Of a DNA stretch of 5,422 nt, positions 1-5,422 are shown in pieces. Made by a program: the position numbers and the translations under genes. Position 1 is the first letter of the stretch, and each line of letters begins with the position of its first letter. Source of the stretch: Deinococcus sp. (GTDB lineage: Bacteria; Deinococcota; Deinococci; Deinococcales; Deinococcaceae); the NCBI GenBank assembly GCA_028287665.1, contig JAQBPF010000481.1, forward strand, positions 1 through 5,422, read 5' to 3'. The notes beneath the pieces were generated by a model. It made no database searches, was not told where the DNA came from, and worked only from the letters and a program-made list of their open reading frames with translations.

Positions 1-342
<342 letters not shown>

Positions 343-384
343 CCGACACCGAAACTGGTAAGAGCCAGAAGGAAGCGGGAAAAG

Positions 385-427
385 AAAAGAAGGAGGGACG
401 CCGGAATTGCGCGTCCCTCCTTCTTTT
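385..427. terminator. Strong intrinsic terminator after ctaE, probably bidirectional
   Basis: Perfect 17-bp arms at 385-401 and 411-427 enclose a 9-base loop. The right arm ends in TTTT and is followed by the T-rich run GATTGTTTTC. The left arm begins with AAAA and is preceded by AAAG, so the minus strand also ends in a T tract. It sits 42 bases after the ctaE stop and can also serve the convergent hydrolase gene, whose stop is at 542-544. The stem is seen directly; its activity is inferred. Confidence 0.9.
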
Positions 428-442
428 GATTGTTTTCTTTGG

Positions 443-478
443 GCTGTGCTGGCCTGTTCAGCTGTGCTGGTTTGTTCA
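443..478. repeat. Two-copy 18-bp tandem repeat in the ctaE / hydrolase gap
   Basis: The unit GCTGTGCTGGCCTGTTCA at 443-460 is repeated directly at 461-478 with two changes (CC to TT), so 16 of 18 bases match. It lies between two convergent genes, in the roughly 115 bases between the terminator and the hydrolase stop that contain no credible gene. It looks like a local slippage duplication; no function can be assigned. Confidence 0.75.
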
Positions 479-541
479 GGAGGGCGAAATTCAACCTGAG
501 ACAACCCGAGCGCAACGGGCATCAGAGAAACGATGGTACAC

Positions 542-1243
542 CTAGCTTTTTTTGCTCAGCTGGCGCTCGGCCCGCCCCACGGCGGCGTCCATGGCCGCCT
601 GGGGATGCAGAACCACTGGCCCATGTCCTACCGCGAGGCGCGTGGGATGAAGCGCAGCCAGAGCGTGAGCGCTGACCAGGGCAGTGGCCCGGTCCCAGGT
701 GGCCAGCGCGGGCAACGGCGAACGCCACCGCAACTCGGCGCTGGTGCTGACCTGCGAAAAGGTCTGGTAGGCGTCGCCTGCGATCAGTGTGCCGTCGCGG
801 GTGTCCAGAAAGGCCAGTTGGCCGGGGGAATGGCCTGCTGCATCCACACTTTGCAGGCTGCCCACACGGTCGCCGGGCGTCAGCAGGCGCGTGGGCGTGG
901 TCTTGGCACGTCCGCTCCGCGGAGGCTTTTGCAGTTCTCCTTCATCGGTGCTCAGGTCGCCAGCCATCAGCCGGGCGTCACGGGCCGAAATCAGCACCTC
1001 GGCGTCGGGCAGGGCGGCGTGCAAGGTGTCCAGACTGCCGACATGATCGTTGTGTGCGTGCGTGATCAGAATGCGCCGGATGGGAGCGCCGAGACTGGCC
1101 GCTGCCTTCAGAATGGCTGGAGCCTGCCCCAGCGCTCCGGTATCGATCAGGGTCAGGCCATCGTCCTCCTGCACCAGATACTGATTGATAAAGCGGAACT
1201 GAGACAACTGGGTCAGATAGGCACCGTGCGTGGTGGGCTGCAT
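542..1243 (-). CDS. MBL-fold metallo-hydrolase
   Basis: This 233-residue protein has the complete set of metallo-beta-lactamase fold motifs: LIDTG at 32-36, HAHNDH at 62-67 (H62, H64, D66, H67), GHSPG with H138, AGDA with D157, and GHG with H207. These are the expected ligands for a two-zinc site, so it should be an active hydrolase. No signal peptide or membrane segment is visible, so it is probably cytoplasmic. The start ATG is preceded by AAAGGAG on the minus strand (1248-1254), four bases away, and a near-consensus promoter lies further up. It is transcribed divergently from a TetR-type regulator with two palindromes between them, which suggests ligand-induced expression. The substrate cannot be read from sequence; the family includes glyoxalase II, lactonases, esterases and quinolone-type hydrolases. 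It lacks features specific to true beta-lactamases, so a resistance label would be unjustified. Confidence 0.93.
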   Translation of the reverse strand: MQPTTHGAYLTQLSQFRFINQYLVQEDDGLTLIDTGALGQAPAILKAAASLGAPIRRILITHAHNDHVGSLDTLHAALPDAEVLISARDARLMAGDLSTDEGELQKPPRSGRAKTTPTRLLTPGDRVGSLQSVDAAGHSPGQLAFLDTRDGTLIAGDAYQTFSQVSTSAELRWRSPLPALATWDRATALVSAHALAALHPTRLAVGHGPVVLHPQAAMDAAVGRAERQLSKKS

Positions 1244-1261
1244 AGAACTCCTTTTAACGAA

Positions 1262-1278
1262 GGTGAACGCCGTTCGTC
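1262..1278. promoter_or_regulatory. Candidate TetR operator 1
   Basis: A 17-bp palindrome with one central base: the left half is GGTGAACG and the right half, read on the other strand, is GACGAACG (6 of 8 identical). The core GAACG-C-CGTTC is perfect, and AAG/CTT flanks extend the dyad to 1260-1280. It lies immediately downstream of the hydrolase -10 box, over the expected transcription start, where a bound repressor would block initiation. It resembles the second palindrome at 1316-1332. Binding by the adjacent TetR protein is inferred from position and family habit. Confidence 0.6.
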
Positions 1279-1286
1279 TTTCCCAA

Positions 1287-1315
1287 ACTGTAGGTGATCA
1301 GGGCTGCGCTGTCAA
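1287..1315 (-). promoter_or_regulatory. Sigma70-type promoter of the MBL hydrolase
   Basis: On the minus strand a perfect -35 TTGACA (1310-1315) is followed after exactly 17 bases by -10 TACAGT (1287-1292). Transcription should begin near 1279-1281, leaving a leader of about 37 bases that carries the AAAGGAG ribosome site. One candidate operator abuts the -35 and the other follows the -10, so the promoter is bracketed. Confidence 0.75.
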
Positions 1316-1332
1316 GACGTACAGTGTTCATC
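1316..1332. promoter_or_regulatory. Candidate TetR operator 2
   Basis: A 17-bp palindrome with one central base: the left half is GACGTACA and the right half, read on the other strand, is GATGAACA (6 of 8 identical). It shares the pattern GRYGaACR with operator 1. It directly adjoins the -35 hexamer of the hydrolase promoter (1310-1315) and covers the -35 region expected for the tetR promoter on the other strand. One repressor could therefore silence both the hydrolase and its own gene. No binding data are available. Confidence 0.5.
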
Positions 1333-1348
1333 TATCCCGAATTTGGCC

Positions 1349-1354
1349 TAGACT
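1349..1354 (+). promoter_or_regulatory. -10 box of a leaderless promoter for the TetR gene
   Basis: TAGACT (TANNNT type) ends six bases before ATG 1361, the usual distance from -10 to the transcription start. The mRNA would therefore begin at or next to the start codon. No ribosome-binding site precedes the ATG. The -35 region is poor and overlaps candidate operator 2. Confidence 0.55.
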
Positions 1355-1360
1355 GTGTCC

Positions 1361-1924
1361 ATGCCCTACCCAGCCAAATTGACGCCTGAAGCCATAGTAC
1401 AGGCGGCCTCCGTGCTGCTGCGGGCGGGCGGCGCGGAGGCAGTGGGAATGCGGACGCTGGCCGGGGCGCTTGGGGTGCAGCCCAGCAGTCTGTACCGCCA
1501 TTTTGCAGACAGGGCCGCTGTTCTGGCCGCACTGGAGGACCAGACCAGCCGGGACCTGAACGTTGCCCTCACGCGGGCCGCCGCCGCCCTCCCCCCTGCC
1601 GACGCACTCAGGGCCACTGCCCATGCCTATCTAGAGTTTGCCCGCACTGACCCACACGCTTACGGTCTGCTCCTGACGCCCCGCGCACCCTACACGGCCC
1701 AGCCCGGCCCAGCGCAGGACCTCTGGAAAAGCGTGCTGGCGCTGGTGGGAGCTGTCACCGGACAGTCGGACGACACGGCGGCAACTGTGGCGTTCTGGGC
1801 CTATATGCATGGATTCGCCACCCTGGAACTCAGTGGGCAATTTGGCCGCAGCGGGCCGCGTGGAGGCTTTGAACGGGGGCTGGAGGCGCTGATCCTGGGC
1901 CTGTCGGGGTCGGCTCCCGCCTGA
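1361..1924 (+). CDS. TetR/AcrR-family transcriptional regulator
   Basis: The N-terminal DNA-binding domain spans roughly residues 7-55. Its helix-turn-helix includes MRTLAGALGVQPSSLYRHF (about 27-46) and ends in the TetR signature LYRHF followed by DRAAVLAAL. The C-terminal half contains WAYMHGFATLEL, resembling the WHG-type ligand domain of TetR proteins. At 187 residues the length is normal. ATG 1361 was chosen over the in-frame GTG at 1355 because the -10 box TAGACT ends at 1354, which places the transcript start on the ATG. The gene is divergent from the MBL hydrolase, with 117 bases between start codons and two matching palindromes there. It most likely represses both genes and is released by a small hydrophobic ligand, possibly the hydrolase substrate. 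The ligand is unknown, and regulation of the hydrolase is inferred from arrangement. Confidence 0.92.
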   Translation: MPYPAKLTPEAIVQAASVLLRAGGAEAVGMRTLAGALGVQPSSLYRHFADRAAVLAALEDQTSRDLNVALTRAAAALPPADALRATAHAYLEFARTDPHAYGLLLTPRAPYTAQPGPAQDLWKSVLALVGAVTGQSDDTAATVAFWAYMHGFATLELSGQFGRSGPRGGFERGLEALILGLSGSAPA

Positions 1925-1956
1925 GCAGGGGGACACGCCGCCCCGATCCTCTCCCC

Positions 1957-1962
1957 TATCCT
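1957..1962 (+). promoter_or_regulatory. Possible -10 box for the SCO-type gene
   Basis: TATCCT ends nine bases before ATG 1972, which has no ribosome-binding site, so a leaderless or nearly leaderless transcript is possible. No convincing -35 is visible 17 bases upstream. Readthrough from the tetR gene, whose stop is only 47 bases away, is an alternative. Confidence 0.35.
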
Positions 1963-1971
1963 GTCTGGGCG

Positions 1972-2622
1972 ATGAAGTGGCTCACTGTTCTTTTACTGGC
2001 CCTGGCTGCGGCGTTGGGCGGCCTGTTGTTCTTCCGTTCGGGGGCGACTGCGCCACTGGGGGGAACCGGGTTAGATACTCCTGTGGCCCTGCCCAGGCTG
2101 GAGTTGACTGACGACGCAGGCCGCCCGACCACGCTGGCCGATTCGGGCGGAAAGTTGCGGCTGGTGTTTTACGGCTTCGTGCGCTGCCCAGACGTGTGCC
2201 CTGCCACGCTGGCGACCCTGAAAGGCGCTTACGAGGAGTTGAAACCCGAGCAACAGGCCAAATTGCGCGTGCAACTGGTCAGCGTAGACCCTGAGTTTGA
2301 CCGCCCCGCCGTGCTGCGCGAGTACCTGAACAAGTTCAACGCTGATTTCACCGGCCTGACTGGAAGCGTGGCAACCATCGACGCAGCGGCCAAAGCCATG
2401 TACGTGACCAATGTGGCTCCGCTGCCCACGCCCGCGCACCAGGACCATACCGATACGCCAGACAGTGCCGTGTCAGCCAGCGCCGCAGCCCGCCTGCACG
2501 GCGATCAGGTCAGCGTGGTGAATGAAAAAGGTCAATTTGTGCGGGTGTACAGCAATCTGGAAGTGGTGGACGGCACACTGAAACGCGATCTGCCGCAACT
2601 CCTGCGCGAATACGGCTCCTGA
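1972..2622 (+). CDS. SCO1/SenC/PrrC-family copper chaperone for cytochrome oxidase assembly
   Basis: The 216-residue protein starts with a single hydrophobic anchor (about residues 4-21) and then a thioredoxin-like domain facing the outside of the membrane. The copper site motif is FVRCPDVCP, with C72 and C76. H176 in LHGDQVSVVNEKG sits where the third copper ligand of SCO proteins occurs. Family members deliver copper to, or reduce, the CuA centre of oxidase subunit II; the oxidase subunit III gene at the left edge supports that role. The distance from C76 to H176 is 100 residues, against about 86-87 in the human and Bacillus proteins. The excess comes from a polar segment around 152-172 containing HQDH (H156, H159), which might also bind metal. 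A perfect stem-loop follows the stop by ten bases. There is no recognisable ribosome site before the ATG. Family assignment is firm; the exact copper role is inferred. Confidence 0.93.
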   Translation: MKWLTVLLLALAAALGGLLFFRSGATAPLGGTGLDTPVALPRLELTDDAGRPTTLADSGGKLRLVFYGFVRCPDVCPATLATLKGAYEELKPEQQAKLRVQLVSVDPEFDRPAVLREYLNKFNADFTGLTGSVATIDAAAKAMYVTNVAPLPTPAHQDHTDTPDSAVSASAAARLHGDQVSVVNEKGQFVRVYSNLEVVDGTLKRDLPQLLREYGS

Positions 2623-2632
2623 ACCACAGCAC

Positions 2633-2680
2633 GTGAAGTGCCGGGCCTCAGAACACTTCCTCTGAGGCCCGGCACTTCAC
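2633..2680. terminator. Perfect 20-bp stem-loop between convergent genes
   Basis: Arms at 2633-2652 and 2661-2680 are exact reverse complements around an 8-base loop (ACACTTCC). It lies ten bases after the SCO stop and 20 bases beyond the VOC gene stop on the other strand, so it probably ends transcription from both sides. There is no T tract on either side, which is unusual for a classical intrinsic terminator. It could instead act as a transcript-stabilising or blocking hairpin. Confidence 0.75.
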
Positions 2681-2700
2681 TGCATCTTGAGGGGGGGGGT

Positions 2701-3480
2701 TTACGCTCCCAGCTGCTGCCCCTCAATCGCATTGAACACGGCACCGCCGGGGTCTTGCAGAACAACGAGTCGGCCCCAGGGTGTGTCAGAGGCTGGGAAC
2801 AGCACCTGTCCACCGCTGGCAACGGCTGCCTGGGCCGCAGCGTCGGCACTGTCCACGGCAAAATAGACCAGCCAATGCGGGGGCATGTCTGGGGCAAAGT
2901 TGTCATCATCCATCTGCATCACGCCTGCCGTCCAGTCTTCGCCGTGGTGCAACGTGTGGTACGGAATGTCGGCGCTGGGCTGGCTTCTGGCTCCCAAAAA
3001 GTCGGCGTAGAACTGGCTGGCTCCGGCCAGATCACGGGTGTTGGCCTGCGCCCAGGACAGGCTGCCGTGTTCGCCCATCACTTCCATGCCCGTGTGCGTG
3101 CCCTCCTGCCACAGCCCGAAGACGGCTCCGGTGGGATCGGCGGCCACCGCCATATGACCCTGATCGCCAATCTGCATCGGCTCTACCATGATTGTGCCGC
3201 CCAAATCGCGGATGCGCTGCATGTCGGCCTGTGCGTCGGCAGAGGCAAAATACAGCGTCCACGCGCCCCCCCCGCCGCCCATGCCCGGCATCTGGGGGGC
3301 CAAGCCCGCCACGCGCTTTCCATTCACAAAAGCCATGCGGTAGCCGCCGTATTCCTCTACGCCCTCGGAAATGTTCCAGCCAAAGACTTGCTGATAGAAC
3401 ACAAGATCAGCGTCCAGATTGGGAGACGACAGATCGAGCCAGGTCAGGGTTCCGGCGGGGTGGTGGGTGTAAGTAGGCAT
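2701..3480 (-). CDS. VOC-family protein with two glyoxalase/bleomycin-resistance domains
   Basis: This 259-residue protein consists of two tandem VOC modules. Domain 1 (about 10-125) runs from LTWLDLSSPN through WTLYFAS to ADPTGAVFGLWQ. Domain 2 (about 138-253) repeats the order with LSWAQANTRD, HWLVYFAVDS and LQDPGGAVFNAIEG. Size and two-domain layout match the Rv0577/CFP-30B-like group often labelled glyoxalase or hydroxylase. The reaction is not predictable, and some members may be binding proteins. The start at 3480 was chosen because MPTYTHHPAGTLTW begins just before the first domain strand and AGAGAGG lies ten bases upstream. The frame stays open to 3720, but that extension runs through the promoter and into ruvB, so it is not coding. 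A run of five glycines (68-72), partly encoded by eight identical bases at 3266-3273, links two strands and is a possible slippage point. The gene is divergent from ruvB. Confidence 0.9.
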   Translation of the reverse strand: MPTYTHHPAGTLTWLDLSSPNLDADLVFYQQVFGWNISEGVEEYGGYRMAFVNGKRVAGLAPQMPGMGGGGGAWTLYFASADAQADMQRIRDLGGTIMVEPMQIGDQGHMAVAADPTGAVFGLWQEGTHTGMEVMGEHGSLSWAQANTRDLAGASQFYADFLGARSQPSADIPYHTLHHGEDWTAGVMQMDDDNFAPDMPPHWLVYFAVDSADAAAQAAVASGGQVLFPASDTPWGRLVVLQDPGGAVFNAIEGQQLGA

Positions 3481-3555
3481 AAGGAGGCAACCTCTCTGGC
3501 AGACGTGAGGGCGGGGAACCGGGGCGAATTGTGACCAACCGCTTGAAACAAATCC

Positions 3556-3584
3556 AGTATATGTCACATTGGTTATTATGTCAA
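3556..3584 (-). promoter_or_regulatory. Near-consensus sigma70 promoter of the VOC gene
   Basis: On the minus strand TTGACA (3579-3584) is perfect and TATACT (3556-3561) matches five of six, with a spacing of exactly 17. Initiation near 3549 would give a leader of about 70 bases ending in AGAGAGG and the ATG at 3480. This is among the best-matched promoters in the window, so the VOC protein may be well expressed unless repressed. The RDRM-like site at 3576-3592 covers its -35. Confidence 0.78.
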
Positions 3585-3592
3585 GAACTGAA
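3576..3592. promoter_or_regulatory. Possible radiation/desiccation response motif (RDRM-like) between VOC gene and ruvB
   Basis: Read on the minus strand, this 17-mer agrees at 13 of 17 positions with the Deinococcus RDRM consensus TTATGTCATTGACATAA as I remember it. The half ending in GACATAA is perfect and the other half is degenerate. In Deinococcus the motif is bound by the repressor DdrO and marks DNA-damage-induced genes; ruvB is a plausible member. However, it lies 93 bases from the ruvB start and overlaps the VOC -35 box, whose TTGACA by itself supplies part of the match. Confidence 0.35.
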
Positions 3593-3651
3593 TTAGCCTG
3601 TCCTTTTGTTCTCTGGCAAACTTCTGGGCGAGACTGAGAGACAGACTCCCG

Positions 3652-3678
3652 TTGCCAATTTCGGAAATAGCGTAATAT
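3652..3678 (+). promoter_or_regulatory. Promoter of ruvB, leaderless type
   Basis: The -10 TAATAT (3673-3678) ends seven bases before ATG 3686, so transcription should begin at that ATG. TTGCCA (3652-3657) matches five of six bases of the -35, but with a short 15-base spacer. The interval contains a small perfect palindrome, ATTTC-G-GAAAT (3658-3668), of unknown meaning. There is no ribosome-binding site. Confidence 0.6.
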
Positions 3679-3685
3679 GGTGGAC

Positions 3686-4684
3686 ATGACCGAACCGCTC
3701 GATCCCGCACTCAGGCCCAAGACACTGACGGAGTATGTGGGCCAGGAACGCCTGAAGGAAAAGCTGGGCGTGTACCTTCAGGCCGCCAAGGGCCGCAAAG
3801 AAGCGCTGGATCATACGCTGCTGTTCGGGCCGCCCGGACTGGGGAAGACCACACTGGCCCACATCATCGCGCACGAACTGGGCGTGAATATCCGCGTGAC
3901 TTCCGGCACCGCCATTGAGAAACCGGGCGATCTGGCCGCCATCCTGACCAATAGCCTCGAAGAAGGCGACGTGTTGTTCATCGACGAAATTCACCGTCTG
4001 GGCCGCGTGGCCGAGGAACATCTGTATCCGGCGATGGAAGATTTTAAGCTGGACATCGTGCTGGGGCAGGGGCCAGCCGCCCGCACGATTGAGCTGCCGC
4101 TGCCACGCTTTACGCTGGTGGGCGCGACGACTCGCCCCGGCCTGATCACTGCGCCCATGCGCTCGCGCTTCGGCATCATGGAGCATCTGGAGTACTACAC
4201 CCCCGAGGAAATCGGCACCAACCTGTTGCGCGACGCCCGCCTGCTGGGGTTCGGGCTGGACGAAACCGCCGCCATAGAAATCGGCGCACGCAGCCGGGGC
4301 ACCATGCGAATTGCCAAACGCCTGCTGCGCCGGGTGCGCGATTATGCCGAAGTGGCAGGTGAAAGCCTGATCGGGTTAGACCGCGCCATGCACGCGCTGG
4401 ACAAACTGGGGCTGGATGCGGCGGGCCTGGATGACCGCGACAAGAAGTACCTGGAAACCCTGATTCACCGCTTTGCAGGCGGCCCGGTGGGTGTGGACAC
4501 CCTCGCCACGGCCATCAGCGAGGACGCCCTGACACTGGAAGACGTGTACGAGCCGTACCTGATCCAGCTGGGCTTCATCAAGCGCACGCCGAGGGGCCGC
4601 GTAGCGACGGCGCACGCCTACGATCATCTGGGCCTGCCCGTGAGTGGTGTGGACGGGGATTTTTCGGGCTTTTTGACAAATTAG
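3686..4684 (+). CDS. ruvB: Holliday junction branch-migration ATPase RuvB
   Basis: RuvB is the hexameric AAA+ motor that, with RuvA, drives branch migration of Holliday junctions during recombinational repair. At 332 residues it has normal length and all landmarks: [12 protein letters not shown] near the N-terminus, Walker [10 protein letters not shown] (48-56), Walker [24 protein letters not shown] core with DEIH (100-103), sensor 1 GATTRPG (146-152), the arginine-finger segment RSRFG (159-163), sensor 2 [18 protein letters not shown] (about 204-221), and the winged-helix end with EPYLIQLGF and RTPRGRVAT. Sensor 2 has TMRIA where TPRIA is usual. ATG 3686 is preferred over the in-frame ATG at 3677 because the latter lies inside the -10 box TAATAT (3673-3678). 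The gene is expressed alone here: no ruvA or ruvC is adjacent, and a compound inverted repeat begins at its last base. The upstream RDRM-like site would fit damage induction. Confidence 0.97.
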   Translation: MTEPLDPALRPKTLTEYVGQERLKEKLGVYLQAAKGRKEALDHTLLFGPPGLGKTTLAHIIAHELGVNIRVTSGTAIEKPGDLAAILTNSLEEGDVLFIDEIHRLGRVAEEHLYPAMEDFKLDIVLGQGPAARTIELPLPRFTLVGATTRPGLITAPMRSRFGIMEHLEYYTPEEIGTNLLRDARLLGFGLDETAAIEIGARSRGTMRIAKRLLRRVRDYAEVAGESLIGLDRAMHALDKLGLDAAGLDDRDKKYLETLIHRFAGGPVGVDTLATAISEDALTLEDVYEPYLIQLGFIKRTPRGRVATAHAYDHLGLPVSGVDGDFSGFLTN

Positions 4685-4739
4685 GATCGTAGAAGGTGGA
4701 TCGTGGTTTGTTTGGCCTACGATCCACGTTCCACGATCC
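4684..4739. repeat. Compound inverted repeat made of four GGATCGTRG copies, possible terminator
   Basis: The 9-mer GGATCGTAG/GGATCGTGG occurs at 4684-4692 and 4698-4706, then inverted at 4717-4725 and 4731-4739. The 23-base arms 4684-4706 and 4717-4739 match at 20 positions around a 10-base loop. As RNA the stem has one A-C and one G-G mismatch and one G-U pair. It starts on the last base of the ruvB stop codon, so the hairpin follows translation immediately. A short ATTTAG follows, not a full T tract. It may end ruvB transcription, or be a member of a dispersed repeat family. Confidence 0.75.
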
Positions 4740-4742
4740 ATT

Positions 4743-4748
4743 TAGACT
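4743..4748 (+). promoter_or_regulatory. -10 box of a leaderless promoter for the ArsC-like gene
   Basis: TAGACT, the same hexamer as before the TetR gene, ends seven bases before ATG 4756. There is no ribosome-binding site. The -35 position falls inside the inverted repeat 4684-4739 and is not consensus, so the promoter may depend on the -10 or on another factor. Confidence 0.5.
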
Positions 4749-4755
4749 TCTTGCC

Positions 4756-5124
<369 letters not shown>

Positions 5125-5134
5125 GGCGTCAAAT

Positions 5135-5422
5135 CTATGACACCCAAATACCTTGCAACGTTCCGTCTGGGGAGAGTTCGTAGCCTTGCCCATATCGCGG
5201 GCCAAAGATGAAATCCACAGTCAATACTCCACTTTCCATACTTTCACTGAAATAACCAATGCCTATTTCGAAGACGTGTCTTCTTGGTTCCAGTAAAGGC
5301 AATGAGGAACGTGATTCTGACCCTAAAAACCAATATTGAGCGCAGTGAATGGCATGAAATCGGTGCTATTCGCTTAAACTTTTTTCCACCAAATCTAGCT
5401 TGGTAATAAAGTAGATCCGTTC
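5135..5422 (-). pseudogene. AT-rich hypothetical gene remnant, interrupted and cut by the window edge
   Basis: On the minus strand a frame enters at 5422, meets TAG at 5366-5368, then continues open for 76 codons to TAG 5135-5137. The 3' part reads like real protein, for example VLTVDFIFGPRYGQGYELSP near its end. It has no good start codon: the first ATG in frame is at about 5239, leaving only 34 residues. A second frame (5420 down to TGA 5244-5246) reads FGGKKFKRIAPIS at its left end, and a single-base shift around 5350-5360 would join it smoothly to the lower frame. I therefore suspect a frameshifted gene, or a sequencing error. GC is about 40 % over 5221-5400, far below ruvB. Its stop is only ten bases from the stop of the convergent ArsC-like gene, with no hairpin between. 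The family is not recognised. Confidence 0.45.

Noticed and set aside
542..1243. Calling the MBL protein a beta-lactamase or glyoxalase II
   Set aside because: The metal ligands show only the shared fold; nothing specific to either enzyme is visible.
533..1297. Long + strand open frame (254 codons) opposite the MBL hydrolase
   Set aside because: It is antisense to a gene with complete zinc-ligand motifs, its product has no recognisable domain, and it runs through the hydrolase promoter. GC-rich coding DNA often leaves such frames open.
3481..3487. Perfect AAGGAGG on the + strand
   Set aside because: No start codon follows at a workable distance on +; the nearest GTG is about 17 bases on, in a region antisense to the VOC leader.
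2638..3534. Long + strand open frame (298 codons) opposite the VOC gene
   Set aside because: It begins inside the stem-loop and lies antisense to a clear two-domain VOC protein; its composition is that of a shadow frame.
3677..3679. Upstream in-frame ATG as the ruvB start
   Set aside because: It lies within the -10 hexamer TAATAT (3673-3678), so it would not be on the transcript.
3481..3720. N-terminal extension of the VOC frame up to 3720
   Set aside because: It would run across a near-consensus promoter and into ruvB, and the added 80 residues have no VOC character. A ribosome site supports the ATG at 3480.
4696..4755. Upstream start for the ArsC-like gene
   Set aside because: The extra 20 residues would be encoded by the inverted repeat and by the -10 box; there is no ribosome site there.

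Overview
The window looks like chromosomal DNA from a GC-rich, aerobic bacterium, most likely Deinococcus or a close relative. This is inferred from protein style and promoter style; no search was possible. Supporting points are an aa3-type cytochrome oxidase subunit III with an SCO-type copper protein nearby, a typical bacterial RuvB, and at least three genes that start 6-7 bases after a TANNNT -10 box with no leader. Leaderless genes of this kind are common in Deinococcus.

Layout, left to right. (1) 1-342 is the 3' end of a cytochrome c oxidase subunit III gene on +, closed by a strong hairpin terminator at 385-427. A gene-free stretch with an 18-bp tandem duplication follows. (2) 542-1924 is a divergent pair: an MBL-fold hydrolase on - and a TetR/AcrR regulator on +. 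The shared control region (1244-1360) holds a near-consensus promoter for the hydrolase, a leaderless-type promoter for the regulator, and two related 17-bp palindromes placed to control both. (3) 1972-2622 is an SCO1/SenC-type copper chaperone on +. It probably serves the same oxidase as the first gene, and it ends at a perfect 20-bp stem-loop. (4) 2701-3480 is a two-domain VOC (glyoxalase/bleomycin-resistance fold) protein on -, with a near-consensus promoter. (5) 3686-4684 is ruvB, the Holliday junction branch-migration motor, probably leaderless. The VOC/ruvB intergenic region contains a 17-bp sequence resembling the Deinococcus radiation/desiccation response motif. (6) A compound inverted repeat built from four copies of a 9-mer lies directly after ruvB. 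(7) 4756-5124 is a small ArsC/Spx-like thioredoxin-fold protein with no cysteine. (8) 5135-5422 is an AT-rich (about 40 % GC) remnant on - with an internal stop or frameshift, probably a decayed or horizontally acquired gene entering from the right edge.

Functionally, the left half is respiration (oxidase subunit and its copper-centre assembly factor) interrupted by a self-contained TetR-controlled hydrolase module. The right half is DNA repair (ruvB) flanked by small stress-type proteins. I found no CRISPR, rRNA, tRNA or insertion sequence. The candidates for something new are the TetR operator pair, the cysteine-free ArsC-like protein, the RDRM-like site and the post-ruvB repeat.
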